40,494 bases of DNA from Methanoregulaceae archaeon. Its GTDB lineage: Archaea; Halobacteriota; Methanomicrobia; Methanomicrobiales; Methanospirillaceae. Positions within the stretch are counted from its first letter, which is position 1; each line of letters begins with the position of its first letter. The notes under the pieces were generated by a model, which ran no database searches, had not been told where the DNA came from, and was given only the letters and a program-made list of their open reading frames with translations. The stretch covers positions 1-40,494 of the forward strand of contig JAHDSI010000022.1 in assembly GCA_018432765.1 (NCBI GenBank), given 5' to 3'. The position numbers were made by a program, and so were the translations under genes. This document shows, piece after piece, positions 24,143 to 32,255 of this stretch.

Positions 24143-24480
24143 CCTTTTCTACGGATATTGAAATCCCGCTTTGCCGGGGTCAGCTGCTGGAGAAGCCCCT
24201 TCAACTGGTCGTCCGAGATCTTGGACTTCAACCTGCCACTCTGGGCAAGCATAACCAGTTGCTGCTCGATGCTCCTGGCAAAATCGGGCCGGGTCAATTT
24301 TATCGTATTCAACCGCTCTCGTGCTTCTGGTTCCAGTACCTGCTTTAAAATGAGCTGGACTCGCTCTTCAACCTCTTTCTGGCGTTCCATCTCTTCCTGC
24401 ATGTACTGCTGATCGACAGCCTGCTGCTGGAGCTGAGCCATCTTCTTCCGTCTCAACTCTGCAAGCTCACCGTCATCCAT
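24139..24480 (-). CDS. PDCD5/TFAR19 family DNA-binding protein
   Basis: 113 aa. ELAELRRKKMAQLQQQ at the N-terminus and the helical core LEPEARERLNTIKLTRPDFARSIEQQLVMLAQSGRL...LKGLLQQL are typical of archaeal PDCD5 homologues (MTH1615 type), small helical proteins that bind nucleic acid. The start at 24480 is preceded by GAGGTG; a GTG nine bases upstream is unlikely. Regularly linked to rps19e in archaea, which suggests a translation or chaperone-associated role. Confidence 0.92.
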   Translation of the reverse strand: MDDGELAELRRKKMAQLQQQAVDQQYMQEEMERQKEVEERVQLILKQVLEPEARERLNTIKLTRPDFARSIEQQLVMLAQSGRLKSKISDDQLKGLLQQLTPAKRDFNIRRKG

Positions 24481-24491
24481 CGGCAACACCT

Positions 24492-24941
24492 CTACTCTTC
24501 GGCGGGCACTGCGCTCTTGGCCGCCTCGCCCGCAACAATCCTGTTGGCGACGCCGTCCATGAAGGAGACGCCTTCGGGAGAGACCCTGCGGCCGGTCTTG
24601 TCATGCTGGATGAAGCCCGCCGCCTCAAGCTGCTGGAGGGATTTCCGGAGGATCGATCCGCTTCCCTTCCTGAACCTGGAGGGCTTTGATCCCCGGTCTT
24701 TCTTCCCGCCGTAGAATGTTCGCATCCTCTCCACACCGATGGGTCCGTCTATATAGACCCTTCTCATGATAGAGGCCACCCTGACAAACCACCAGTCGGG
24801 GTCCTCGGGGGGCATCTCCTTGTGTACTCCTGTCTTGGCAAATGCTGCCCAGTCCGGGGGTACAATCTCCGGCTTGGTCTTCAGCTCTTCGGCGAGAGTC
24901 CGAATGAACCTGTCGGCCGGGACATCGTAGACTGTTGTCAT
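24492..24941 (-). CDS. rps19e: 30S ribosomal protein S19e
   Basis: 149 aa. MTTVYDVPADRFIRTLAEELK, WWFVRVASIMRRVYIDGPIGVERMRTFYGG and GSILRKSLQQLEAAGF identify S19e, a winged-helix-type ribosomal protein needed for small-subunit maturation. It is the first gene of the long minus-strand block; a TATA box lies about 60 bp upstream of its ATG. Confidence 0.96.
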   Translation of the reverse strand: MTTVYDVPADRFIRTLAEELKTKPEIVPPDWAAFAKTGVHKEMPPEDPDWWFVRVASIMRRVYIDGPIGVERMRTFYGGKKDRGSKPSRFRKGSGSILRKSLQQLEAAGFIQHDKTGRRVSPEGVSFMDGVANRIVAGEAAKSAVPAEE

Positions 24942-25000
24942 CCTAAAACCTCACTGTCACTAATTCGATATAACAGTCTTTACTTATTGGTTTATTAGCC

Positions 25001-25007
25001 TTTTATA
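25001..25007 (-). promoter_or_regulatory. Promoter of the rps19e informational block
   Basis: On the minus strand the sequence reads CGAAATGTATAAAAGGC, with TATAAAA at 25007-25001 and a purine-rich B-recognition-like stretch before it. The predicted start is near 24978, leaving a leader of about 35 nt before the rps19e ATG. No other strong promoter is seen within the next several genes, so this is likely the main one. Confidence 0.55.
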
Positions 25008-25054
25008 CATTTCGAGCGGGGAATTATTGTGCAGGAATACGTGTCGCAACAGGA

Positions 25055-25300
25055 TTATTTTTTTCCTTTTTTCACGAGGATCATGGTCCGCCCCCTGACA
25101 CCGGCGAGCTCGGCCCCGGCCTTTTTTGCCAGGTCTTCCGGATCCACCTCGGTATTATGGAGCCATTTCACCTTGATCACCTTCTTCTTCTCGAGTTGCT
25201 GCGCAATCTCCTCAACTATCGTCTCCGTGCATCCCTGTTTTCCGATCCAGACAGTAGGCCGCAGATCCTGAACCGGATCCCTGAAAATATCGTTATTCAT
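25055..25300 (-). CDS. CRM-domain (YhbY-like) RNA-binding protein
   Basis: 81 aa. LRPTVWIGKQGCTETIVEEIAQQLEKKKVIKVKW, then the loop region RGRTMILVKKGKK, is the CRM/YhbY fold with the GKQG variant of the GxxG loop. Bacterial YhbY associates with pre-50S particles; the archaeal protein is next to RNase P component 4, with the two genes overlapping (ATGA). A role in rRNA or tRNA maturation is inferred. The frame is open upstream to 25510, but that part is only the shadow of the RNase P gene. Confidence 0.88.
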   Translation of the reverse strand: MNNDIFRDPVQDLRPTVWIGKQGCTETIVEEIAQQLEKKKVIKVKWLHNTEVDPEDLAKKAGAELAGVRGRTMILVKKGKK

Positions 25301-25611
25301 CTTCTCCTCCTCGTGGGAATCCTCATCTGGCGTCCACATTCCAGGCAGGTCATCACCACCTTTCCCCGCGTGACCCGGACCCGCAGGTTCACACCAGGAA
25401 CAAGGTACCGGTAGCAGTGGTGGCAAAAACGACGCCTGAACCGTTCTTCTATCCTGATCCGCTGTCTCATGGCAATTTTCCGGGCAAGGTATACGCACCG
25501 GTGGCTCCATGCAGGGTTCTCTGTGTAGAAGAGATCGGCCTGCCGGAAGAGCTCGGCGACCCGCTCCCGGGCTATCCGTTTTGCATCCGGTCGATAACTC
25601 TGTTTTGCCAT
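25297..25611 (-). CDS. rnp4: Ribonuclease P protein component 4 (Rpp21 homologue)
   Basis: 104 aa. MAKQSYRPDAKRIARERVAELF, two long basic helices (ARKIAMRQRIRIEERFRRRF), then a zinc ribbon with FCHHC and TCLEC (four cysteines), ending in an Arg-rich tail. This is the archaeal Rpr2/Rpp21 subunit of RNase P, which matures tRNA 5' ends. The frame is open upstream to 25779 but overlaps purN; length and conserved N-terminus support 25611. It overlaps the following CRM-domain gene by 4 bp. Confidence 0.93.
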   Translation of the reverse strand: MAKQSYRPDAKRIARERVAELFRQADLFYTENPAWSHRCVYLARKIAMRQRIRIEERFRRRFCHHCYRYLVPGVNLRVRVTRGKVVMTCLECGRQMRIPTRRRR

Positions 25612-25678
25612 GCCCAACACTAGTACTAAGCGACGATCTGATTTATTGGATCTGCTGCCCCGGCCTGGAGCACCCGTT

Positions 25679-26290
25679 TTACCGGTCGGGTCGCCGTTGA
25701 ACGCGCCTGTCGACGATCTGCAGCCTGCCCTGGCAGAAGAGACGCACCGCCTCCGGAAGGCACCTGTGCTCCTGGACAAGAATTCTCTCTGCCAGCGTCT
25801 CTTCGTCGTCCCCTTCGATCACCGGGACTGCTGCCTGGATGATTATCGGGCCGTTATCCATGTGTTCATCCACGAAATGAACGGTGCAGCCCGATACTTT
25901 TACTCCATAATCGATGGCCTGTCTCTGGGCGTGCAGACCCGGAAAAGAGGGGAGAAGCGCCGGGTGTATGTTGATTATCCTGCCGGGAAACGCCTGCACG
26001 ATACCTGCACCGACAATTCGCATGTACCCGGCAAGGATGAAGAGGTCGGCGTCACACTTCGTCATGGCTGCCAGGAGATCGGCCTCATATGCATCTTTTG
26101 ACGGGTATGCGGAATAATCGACGATATATACCGGAATTCCGGCTTTTTCGGCCCGGTTTACGGCATACGCACGGGGATTGTCGGTGATGAGACCTGAACA
26201 CTCTGCCGGAACCTCGCCACGCACCATGGAATCGATGACCGCCTGGAAGTTGGAACCCCTTCCGGAAGCCAGAAACGCAATACGTTTCAT
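25679..26290 (-). CDS. purN: Phosphoribosylglycinamide formyltransferase PurN
   Basis: 203 aa. Third step of purine synthesis: formyl transfer from 10-formyl-THF to GAR. Family signatures are LASGRGSNFQAVID at the N-terminus, AGYMRIVG, the catalytic NIHPALLPSFPG (Asn and His) and HFVDEHMDNGPII with the catalytic Asp. Many methanogens use PurT-like formate-dependent enzymes, so a folate-type PurN is worth noting, since the C1 carrier here may be different from THF. Its start overlaps the upstream CNNM-like gene stop (ATGA). Confidence 0.93.
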   Translation of the reverse strand: MKRIAFLASGRGSNFQAVIDSMVRGEVPAECSGLITDNPRAYAVNRAEKAGIPVYIVDYSAYPSKDAYEADLLAAMTKCDADLFILAGYMRIVGAGIVQAFPGRIINIHPALLPSFPGLHAQRQAIDYGVKVSGCTVHFVDEHMDNGPIIIQAAVPVIEGDDEETLAERILVQEHRCLPEAVRLFCQGRLQIVDRRVQRRPDR

Positions 26291-27546
26291 GTTGTCCCTT
26301 CCCCGGCCCTGTGCATGATCATCTTCACCTTCACTATTCTCCGCGAGAGCATCTGGAGCACGACAAGCGTGACATGGCTCTCCTGGATGTAGACGCTCTC
26401 CCCGGGATGGGGAATATGACCGAGACGGTCTATTAAAAGCCCGCCGATCGTCTCGTACGATTCATGCATGGGAAGACTGATATCCAGCTCGTCGTTTAAG
26501 TCCTCCACCCACACCGTGGCGTCCACGACATAGATTCCCTCGCTTACCTTCTGGATCTCGGGCTCTTCCTTGTCAAACTCGTCGAGGATGTCGCCGACCA
26601 GCTCTTCGAGGATGTCCTCGACCGTCACGATCCCGACAAAACTGCTGTACTCGTCAAGGACTACCGCCATCTGCACCTTCCGAACCTGCAGCTCTTTTAA
26701 GAGATCGTCGATCTTCTTCGTCTCGGGAACGAGGAAGGGGTCATACATCACGTCCTTTATCGGGATATTCTTGTTTCCCGACATGAGTGCAGAGAAGACG
26801 TCCTTCACGTTCAGGACCCCGATGATATTGTCTACCTGTTCCCGGTAGACCGGTATTCTTGAAAAACCGGTCTCATTGAAGAGCCTGAGCGCTGACTCCA
26901 GAGAATCGGTATCCTCGACGAGCGCGACGTCAACCCGCGGGGTCATGATCTCCCTGGCGATGGTGTCACCGAATTCGAGGACAGAGTAGAGCATCTCGCG
27001 CTCCTCCTGTTCGATGGTCCCCTCCTCCTTGCCGACTTCGATCCATTCCCTGATCTCCTCCTCGGTGACAGCAGGCTCGGCTACCGAAACACCAAGCCTC
27101 CCCGTCACCTTCTCGATAAGGACGACCAGCGGAGAGAAGATCCTGGAGAGCACGAGTATCGGTCCCGAAACTGCGATGGCCATCTTTTCCGTGTGCCGCG
27201 TCGCATACATCTTCGGGCCTATCTCTCCAAAGAACAGGAGAAGGATAACCACCACGAAGGTCGCAATACCGACCCCGATGTCCCCGAAGATGCTTATGGT
27301 GATGGCTGTGGCGATGGATGCGGCGGCAACGTTGACGATATTGTTCCCGATCAGGATGGTGATCAGGAAATGGTTAGGTGCATCCTTGACGGCTGCAAGC
27401 CTCTCTGCCCCTTTCCGGCCTTCGTTGACCAGTGTACGTACCTTTGCCCTGGTTATGGATATCAGTGCGACTTCCGACCCGGAAAAAAACGCAGAGAGCA
27501 ACAGGCAGGCAACAAAGAGCAAAATTAACAAATAGTCTTCGATCAT
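26287..27546 (-). CDS. CNNM/CorC-like membrane protein (DUF21, CBS pair, CorC_HlyC)
   Basis: 419 aa. Residues about 1-180 form a DUF21 domain of four helices (YLLILLFVACLLLSAFFSGSEVALISITRAKV at the N-terminus). A CBS pair follows (ETGFSRIPVYREQVDNIIGVLNVKDVF and VRKVQMAVVLDEYSSFVGIVTVEDILEELVGDI), then a CorC_HlyC domain (about 330-405) with a typical LPMHESYETIGGLLIDRLGHIP. Such proteins are Mg2+ or divalent-cation efflux regulators or transporters. A GTG at 27555 is an alternative start. TATA-like GCATATATG lies about 50 bp upstream. Confidence 0.9.
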   Translation of the reverse strand: MIEDYLLILLFVACLLLSAFFSGSEVALISITRAKVRTLVNEGRKGAERLAAVKDAPNHFLITILIGNNIVNVAAASIATAITISIFGDIGVGIATFVVVILLLFFGEIGPKMYATRHTEKMAIAVSGPILVLSRIFSPLVVLIEKVTGRLGVSVAEPAVTEEEIREWIEVGKEEGTIEQEEREMLYSVLEFGDTIAREIMTPRVDVALVEDTDSLESALRLFNETGFSRIPVYREQVDNIIGVLNVKDVFSALMSGNKNIPIKDVMYDPFLVPETKKIDDLLKELQVRKVQMAVVLDEYSSFVGIVTVEDILEELVGDILDEFDKEEPEIQKVSEGIYVVDATVWVEDLNDELDISLPMHESYETIGGLLIDRLGHIPHPGESVYIQESHVTLVVLQMLSRRIVKVKMIMHRAGEGTT

Positions 27547-27641
27547 CGAATCCACGCCGCAGAAACGGCCTTGCTGGTATGTATGTTCATATATGCCTGA
27601 AACACTATGATAATGGAACTCGCATTTTATAAAACCAGCGA

Positions 27642-28463
27642 TTATCCCACACTATTCCGCATGAATTCCACTTCTCCTGCGAGGATGATGATCTTCTCCT
27701 CGGATGAGAGGTCGTGGGCAAAATTGCGGTCCTCTATCTCCAGCGTGATGCACCCAGTGTATCCCAGGTCACAGATGTAAACAAGAATGTCTGCCATCAT
27801 CCGGCTGCCCCTCACCGGCAGGTGCTGGGTGCCTCCATTGGACCTGCTCATGTGTATATTCGAGAGACGGTCATGGCAGAGATCGAGGTACCGGTAAACC
27901 TCGTCGGTCGATGTGCCCATCGCGTGGGAGACATCAAGGGTGAACCCCAGCCATTCCTCCCGGTCAAGGAGTTCACGAACCGATTCAGGTGTGCAGAGCA
28001 GTGAATTGACCTTTCTCTCCATGTTCTCGATGGCAACCGTGACATTTTTGCCGCGCGACACCTCTTCCAGCCGGTCCAGGTAGTACTCGAACCGCCGGTA
28101 GTCAGCATCGCTGGGCGACCGTTTCGCGGTCCGTCTTCCCGGGTGAACGGTGACAACCCCCGATCCGATGCGCCCGGCAAGCGATATGGCCCTTTCAGTG
28201 TATTCCACGGAGATAGCGGCGACATCAGGGTTGATGGAGCAGGGATTCAGGTCGAGTACCGGCGCATGGATTGACGGGATCGGGCGGTCGGGGTTCTTCT
28301 GGATACATGCTGCAAGTTCATCTTCCGGAAGGTCCCGCAGCCAGAAATGTGGGGTCTCCATCCAGAACTCCAGCGTGTCGAGGCCTGACTCGCAGACAAG
28401 ATCAAAGATCTCCTCCAGCGGATATTCATGAAAAAACATGCTGGATACTGCGAAATATACCAT
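27642..28463 (-). CDS. Sugar phosphate isomerase/epimerase-like TIM barrel
   Basis: 273 aa. An AP-endonuclease-2/xylose-isomerase-like barrel: SSMFFHEYPLEEIFDLVCESGLDTLEFW at the start, SIHAPVLDLNP, VVTVHPGRRT, VAIENMERK, GFTLDVSHAMG, NIHMSRSNGG and a C-terminal GCITLEIED. The histidine and glutamate residues at these strand ends are those that bind metal in the family. Substrate unknown; members act on sugars, inosose or hydroxypyruvate. It is divergent from xseA, with only 40 bp between them. Confidence 0.85.
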   Translation of the reverse strand: MVYFAVSSMFFHEYPLEEIFDLVCESGLDTLEFWMETPHFWLRDLPEDELAACIQKNPDRPIPSIHAPVLDLNPCSINPDVAAISVEYTERAISLAGRIGSGVVTVHPGRRTAKRSPSDADYRRFEYYLDRLEEVSRGKNVTVAIENMERKVNSLLCTPESVRELLDREEWLGFTLDVSHAMGTSTDEVYRYLDLCHDRLSNIHMSRSNGGTQHLPVRGSRMMADILVYICDLGYTGCITLEIEDRNFAHDLSSEEKIIILAGEVEFMRNSVG

Positions 28464-28503
28464 GATCTCAATTGATTATGAGACACATCCATAATAGTTT
28501 TTG

Positions 28504-29757
28504 ATGAGTTGGTACAGAACGCGGCTCACAGAGGAACAGGAGAGACACGGGACGGAAGTATTCAGTGTCTCCGACATCTCCCGCGTGGTCACCGGAGTCC
28601 TTGACGATTCACGGCTCCAGGATATCTGGATCAGGGGGGAGGTGACCAATCTCAGGCTGCACTCATCCGGTCACATCTACTTCTCCTTAAGCGAGAAGCA
28701 GGATTCCGGTGTCGCACTCATTCATTGCGTGATGTGGCGGTCAGATGCCAAAAGACTCACATTCTCCCCAAGAGACGGAACGGACGTGATCGCCTTCGGC
28801 TCGATCGGCCACTATGCACCCCAGGGCAGGTACCAGTTCTATGCAAAGGATATCAGGCACGCAGGAGAGGGAGAGAAGCATCTTCTCGTCGAGAGGTGGA
28901 AGTCCGAACTCTCTTCGGAAGGACTTTTCGACCCGGCAAGGAAAAAGACGCTTCCCCAGTACCCTGAACGGATCGGCGTCGTGACATCAGGAACGGGGGC
29001 CGTGCTCCACGATATCACACACGTCGTCCAGAGGAGGTACCCCCTGGAGATCCTTGTGTCGCCGACAGCTGTCCAGGGAGACCAGGCACACCGGGAGATC
29101 GTACAGGCGCTCTCGAGAATAGACGGCCTCGTCGATGTCATCATCATCGGCCGCGGCGGAGGAAGTTTCGAGGACCTCTTCCCATTCAACCACCCCGATG
29201 TCGTCAGGGCTATTGCCGGCTGCACGACACCGGTCGTCAGCGCCATAGGTCACGAGACAGATGTGACCCTGGCCGACTTCGCTGCCGACATGAGGGCTCC
29301 CACGCCGTCAGCAGCAGCCGAGCTTGCGGTACCTGACAGGGCGGGCCTTTTGCAGAACCTGGCCGAGACGAGAAAGATGATGGGATCCAGGCTGCTCTCA
29401 CGGCTCGATCGGGGAGCCCGGGAGATTGAAGACCTGCGCGGGCGTCTCACCCCGGGCCGCCTCGAGAGACGGATATCCGAGCGACGCGAAGACCTTGCTT
29501 CCTGGACGGACAGGATTCGCCGCGCTTTCGTCTCGAAGGTCGAACGGGAGAGACTTGTGATCGCCGGAATAAAAACAGCCATCGACGGGCAAAACCCGAT
29601 GCATCTCCTCTCAAGAGGGTATTGCATCCTGGAAAGAGATGGCCAGGTGGTGAAATCGTCATCAGAGATCGATACCGGTGATGATGCCATGGTCAGGCTC
29701 TCCGACGGGAGAGCGGAACTGGTGATCGGGAAGGTGTATCATGACAAAAAAATATGA
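28504..29757 (+). CDS. xseA: Exodeoxyribonuclease VII large subunit
   Basis: 417 aa. Catalytic subunit of ExoVII, which degrades single-stranded DNA in both directions. An OB-fold domain lies at about 20-115 (FSVSDISRVVTGVLDD, LQDIWIRGEVTNLRLHSSGHIYFSL). The central catalytic part has PERIGVVTSGTGAVLHDI, IIGRGGGSFEDLFPFN and VSAIGHETDVTLADFAADMRAPTPSAAAE, all hallmarks. A charged helical region follows and the end has LLSRGYCILERDG. A TTG in frame at 28501 precedes the chosen ATG. ExoVII is basically bacterial and occurs in some methanogens, so ancient transfer is plausible. It overlaps xseB by 17 bp. Confidence 0.94.
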   Translation: MSWYRTRLTEEQERHGTEVFSVSDISRVVTGVLDDSRLQDIWIRGEVTNLRLHSSGHIYFSLSEKQDSGVALIHCVMWRSDAKRLTFSPRDGTDVIAFGSIGHYAPQGRYQFYAKDIRHAGEGEKHLLVERWKSELSSEGLFDPARKKTLPQYPERIGVVTSGTGAVLHDITHVVQRRYPLEILVSPTAVQGDQAHREIVQALSRIDGLVDVIIIGRGGGSFEDLFPFNHPDVVRAIAGCTTPVVSAIGHETDVTLADFAADMRAPTPSAAAELAVPDRAGLLQNLAETRKMMGSRLLSRLDRGAREIEDLRGRLTPGRLERRISERREDLASWTDRIRRAFVSKVERERLVIAGIKTAIDGQNPMHLLSRGYCILERDGQVVKSSSEIDTGDDAMVRLSDGRAELVIGKVYHDKKI

Positions 29758-29923
29758 GGATTTACTCGGGGAATTAAAAGAGATCGTGCGGAAGATGGAG
29801 GATAACGGGACCACGCTCGACGAGAGCATAGCGCTGTACGAGCGCGGTGCAATCCTTGTCAGGGAGTGCGAGGAGCTCCTCGAGTCTGCGGAGATGAAGA
29901 TCTCGATGCTCGGCCGCGACTAG
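29741..29923 (+). CDS. xseB: Exodeoxyribonuclease VII small subunit
   Basis: 60 aa. YEDLLGELKEIVRKMEDNGTTLDESIALYERG followed by CEELLESAEMKI is the XseB consensus. Its start lies inside the 3' end of xseA, so the subunits are translationally coupled. The gene is near the lower size limit for gene calling. Confidence 0.93.
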   Translation: MTKKYEDLLGELKEIVRKMEDNGTTLDESIALYERGAILVRECEELLESAEMKISMLGRD

Positions 29924-30000
29924 AGAAACAGCATCCAAAACCCTTCCACTGCGTCTTTCGGATCCCGCAGTAGTGGTTTCGGGAGTCCAATCACCGTTCC

Positions 30001-30438
30001 TCAGCCTTCATCGCCATTCGGGTACGCATTCAGGATAACCAGCAGCTCTCCTCCACCCCGCAGGTACGAGATGAGCTCACGCGGCAGGGTGAGTGCTGCA
30101 TGGTCTGATGATATCCCGATCGTCCGGCCGCAGGTAAAGGTACTCGTTCTCCAGACCAGGTCTGTCTCGTGGTCAAGGGTCATCGACGCGCTCCCCTTCG
30201 ACGTTACCCTGACCGTGATATCTCCAGCGACGAGAAGAGTGACAAGGGTTGCGCTCCCGCATCCCAGGGCTGCCCGGAACCCGTCGGAGAGATCACCGGC
30301 TCCTTTATCTGCACCGACTCCGATGACGCAGTCGCCCCTCGGTGAGAGGTCTGTCTCGGTAGTGACCTGGAACGTGGACCGGTGCGTGCCCCGTATGTTG
30401 TGATGGCCCCTGCAACAAATTCTCTCCTCGATATTCAT
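30001..30438 (-). CDS. DUF371 family protein
   Basis: 145 aa. The N-terminus carries CRGHHNIRGTHRSTFQVT, the conserved DUF371 core, followed by GVGADKGAGDLSDGF and a C-terminal ALTLPRELISYLRGGGELLVIL. DUF371 is an archaeal family of unknown function with a beta-rich fold and conserved histidines. It is divergent from the zinc-ribbon gene at 30538; no operon partner is evident on its own strand. Confidence 0.87.
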   Translation of the reverse strand: MNIEERICCRGHHNIRGTHRSTFQVTTETDLSPRGDCVIGVGADKGAGDLSDGFRAALGCGSATLVTLLVAGDITVRVTSKGSASMTLDHETDLVWRTSTFTCGRTIGISSDHAALTLPRELISYLRGGGELLVILNAYPNGDEG

Positions 30439-30537
30439 CCCCTCGATCTTTCCCCCATGACATCAAGGACTTTTGCAGGAGCTGTCAGTACTACTTATGA
30501 GCTCGCGGGGAGTAATGTTTGGGAGAGGACGTGCGCA

Positions 30538-31116
30538 ATGGATCTGGAAACCTACTGCCCGGTCTGCAGGGAAGAGCAGGGACATGTGATAGTCGCCAGT
30601 TCGCGTGATCTCGTGGTGAGATGCGAGGTATGCGGGAATGTGAAGCGCATTCCGTTGCCCGAAGAAGAGAAACAGATCTCCGTGAAGGCTATAGTCAGTT
30701 CCGAAGAGAGTTCCCGGGTCTGTCGTGTTGAGTTGCCGCCCAAAGAGTCCTGCGCCATCGGGGACAGGCTCGTCGTGGAGTGCGGCGACGAGTATGTCGG
30801 TGTCGAGGTGACGGCGATCGAGCGTGATCAAAAGAGGGTGAAGAGGGCCATCGCCTCCGAGATCCTCACATTATGGACCCGGAAGATCGAGGAGGTGGTC
30901 GTGAGGGTATCTCTCCACGACGGCCGTACCACAAGCCCGCTCTTTCTCCCTGTCACCGGCGAGGAACCGTTCGAGGTGGGCGGAGTCTACCGTCACTCCG
31001 GGCGAAAGTTCCGGATCGTCCAGATCAAGTTACGAGACGGCGCGGTGATGCGAAAGGAAGGCTGGAAGACCGTTGCCCGGAGGATAAAACGCATCTATGC
31101 TGTTCCGTCACCGTAA
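30538..31116 (+). CDS. HVO_0476-like zinc-ribbon protein
   Basis: 192 aa. The N-terminal zinc ribbon is visible as YCPVC (7-10 area) and RCEVCGNVKRIPLP. The body is beta-rich (SSRVCRVELPPKESCAIGDRLVVECGDEYVGVEVTAIE, then VVRVSLHDGRTTSPLFLPVTG). The family is widespread in Euryarchaeota and unassigned; a nucleic-acid or translation link is often supposed but not shown. The ATG at 30538 has GGGAGAGG about 10 nt upstream; the frame extends further upstream across the DUF371 start and is not real there. Its 3' end overlaps the convergent thioredoxin gene by 9 bp. Confidence 0.85.
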   Translation: MDLETYCPVCREEQGHVIVASSRDLVVRCEVCGNVKRIPLPEEEKQISVKAIVSSEESSRVCRVELPPKESCAIGDRLVVECGDEYVGVEVTAIERDQKRVKRAIASEILTLWTRKIEEVVVRVSLHDGRTTSPLFLPVTGEEPFEVGGVYRHSGRKFRIVQIKLRDGAVMRKEGWKTVARRIKRIYAVPSP

Positions 31117-31368
31117 CTTCGAGACCACCTCTTCAAATTGTTCCCGGTGCACGACACCTTCGAACCTGGCCTTCTCCTCCCCGTCCTTGAGGATGATAAT
31201 GGTCGGAGTCACTTTCAGGCCATACTCTTTGATATAAGCGGGATTCTTCGTCGGGTCGATTGATTCTATCCTGATATTGAGGTCCTGCTCCACCACGCGG
31301 TTTATGGGTTCCTGCTCCTGGCATGCCATGCACCCTTCCTGGAAGAAACTGATTATTCGCAGTGCCAT
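31108..31368 (-). CDS. Thioredoxin-like protein with CMAC active site
   Basis: 86 aa. ISFFQEGCMACQEQEPI has the CxxC (C13, C16) in the usual place after the first beta strand, and LKVTPTIIILKDGEE provides the cis-proline loop (VTP). The size is that of small archaeal glutaredoxin/thioredoxin hybrids. It should be a cytosolic disulfide reductant. It converges with the zinc-ribbon gene and follows the FKBP-like membrane protein on the same strand after 43 bp. Confidence 0.85.
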   Translation of the reverse strand: MALRIISFFQEGCMACQEQEPINRVVEQDLNIRIESIDPTKNPAYIKEYGLKVTPTIIILKDGEEKARFEGVVHREQFEEVVSKLR

Positions 31369-31411
31369 GAGAAAAATAGTGGGAGGAGCTGGTTAATAAG
31401 CTCTGGTATTA

Positions 31412-32119
31412 TCAGTTCTGTTCCAGGCGGATCAGCCTGATGTCGGCGCGTGTATATGCATGGTTCAATGAGAGTGCGTCATCAGTCTTGTCCGATATGT
31501 ACCCGAGCCGGAGCGCGAAATCCTGCGGGGTCGAATTACTCATTATACTCTCATAGGACTGCACCGAGATGACGACAGGCAGCTGCATCCCCACCGCAGC
31601 CTGGGTGAAATTGAGACCTATGCTCTCGACTCTCTCCTTGTCCATCGTCAGCGTGAGTCCGGAACCATCATCGACCGTTACCGTCTTTGAACCACTCTCC
31701 CTCATGCCCGAAAGACCATTGCTGATGGCATTCCACTCCGGTGAGAGTATCCCGAATGGTGCACCCTGGTATCCCTCGTTCAACACCGGTACTGGCGTCA
31801 TCTCCCGTTCCGTGGAGATGTTGACCGGAACCCTCAGGTATTCGGTGAACAGGATGATGCCTCCCTGTTGCACGACCGAGTTGTACATGTTCTGGTTTGA
31901 CGTTGCGACGGGTATGTCACGGTCATCTCTCAATGTATAGTCCACGAGGGCTATGTCGCCGGCCTGTGCAGTCTTGAGTGCAGAAAACATGCTCATCGGC
32001 ATGAGGGATACGACCATAGCCACCGCAAAGAGGACTCCCGCCGCCACGATGACAATCTTCTTGGTATCCCATCCTGACTGGGATTTCCTTCTCACTTTTT
32101 CCTTTTTCTTCGGAGGCAT
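31412..32119 (-). CDS. Membrane-anchored FKBP-like protein
   Basis: 235 aa. A lysine-rich N-terminus (MPPKKKEKVRRKSQSGW) precedes one membrane helix (IVIVAAGVLFAVAMVVSLM), so the rest faces outside. The external part starts AQAGDIALVDYTLRDDRDIPVATS and has LSGMRESGSKTVTV, both typical for FKBP/SlyD-type prolyl isomerases, but later parts are divergent and the active-site aromatic residues are not clear. It may be an extracytoplasmic folding factor or only structurally related. Divergent from Hsp20, and upstream of a thioredoxin-like gene on its own strand, which agrees with a protein-folding theme. Confidence 0.7.
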   Translation of the reverse strand: MPPKKKEKVRRKSQSGWDTKKIVIVAAGVLFAVAMVVSLMPMSMFSALKTAQAGDIALVDYTLRDDRDIPVATSNQNMYNSVVQQGGIILFTEYLRVPVNISTEREMTPVPVLNEGYQGAPFGILSPEWNAISNGLSGMRESGSKTVTVDDGSGLTLTMDKERVESIGLNFTQAAVGMQLPVVISVQSYESIMSNSTPQDFALRLGYISDKTDDALSLNHAYTRADIRLIRLEQN

Positions 32120-32182
32120 TCAATACACATCACTCTGAATGAAAATAAACATTACATTCTCCACCATCCAGGGTAACAAAAA

Positions 32183-32190
32183 TTTATATA
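32183..32190 (+). promoter_or_regulatory. Strong TATA box of hsp20
   Basis: TTTATATA at 32183-32190 with an A-rich BRE-like stretch (AACAAAAA) before it. Predicted start near 32212; a 44-nt leader then carries AAGGAGGT (32241-32248) before the ATG at 32256. This is the strongest TATA element in the window. Confidence 0.6.
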
Positions 32191-32255
32191 ATGAAATGCC
32201 TAACCTAAGGGTAGTCCAGAGGTTTCTCACCGTCTGGAAAAAGGAGGTAAATGTT

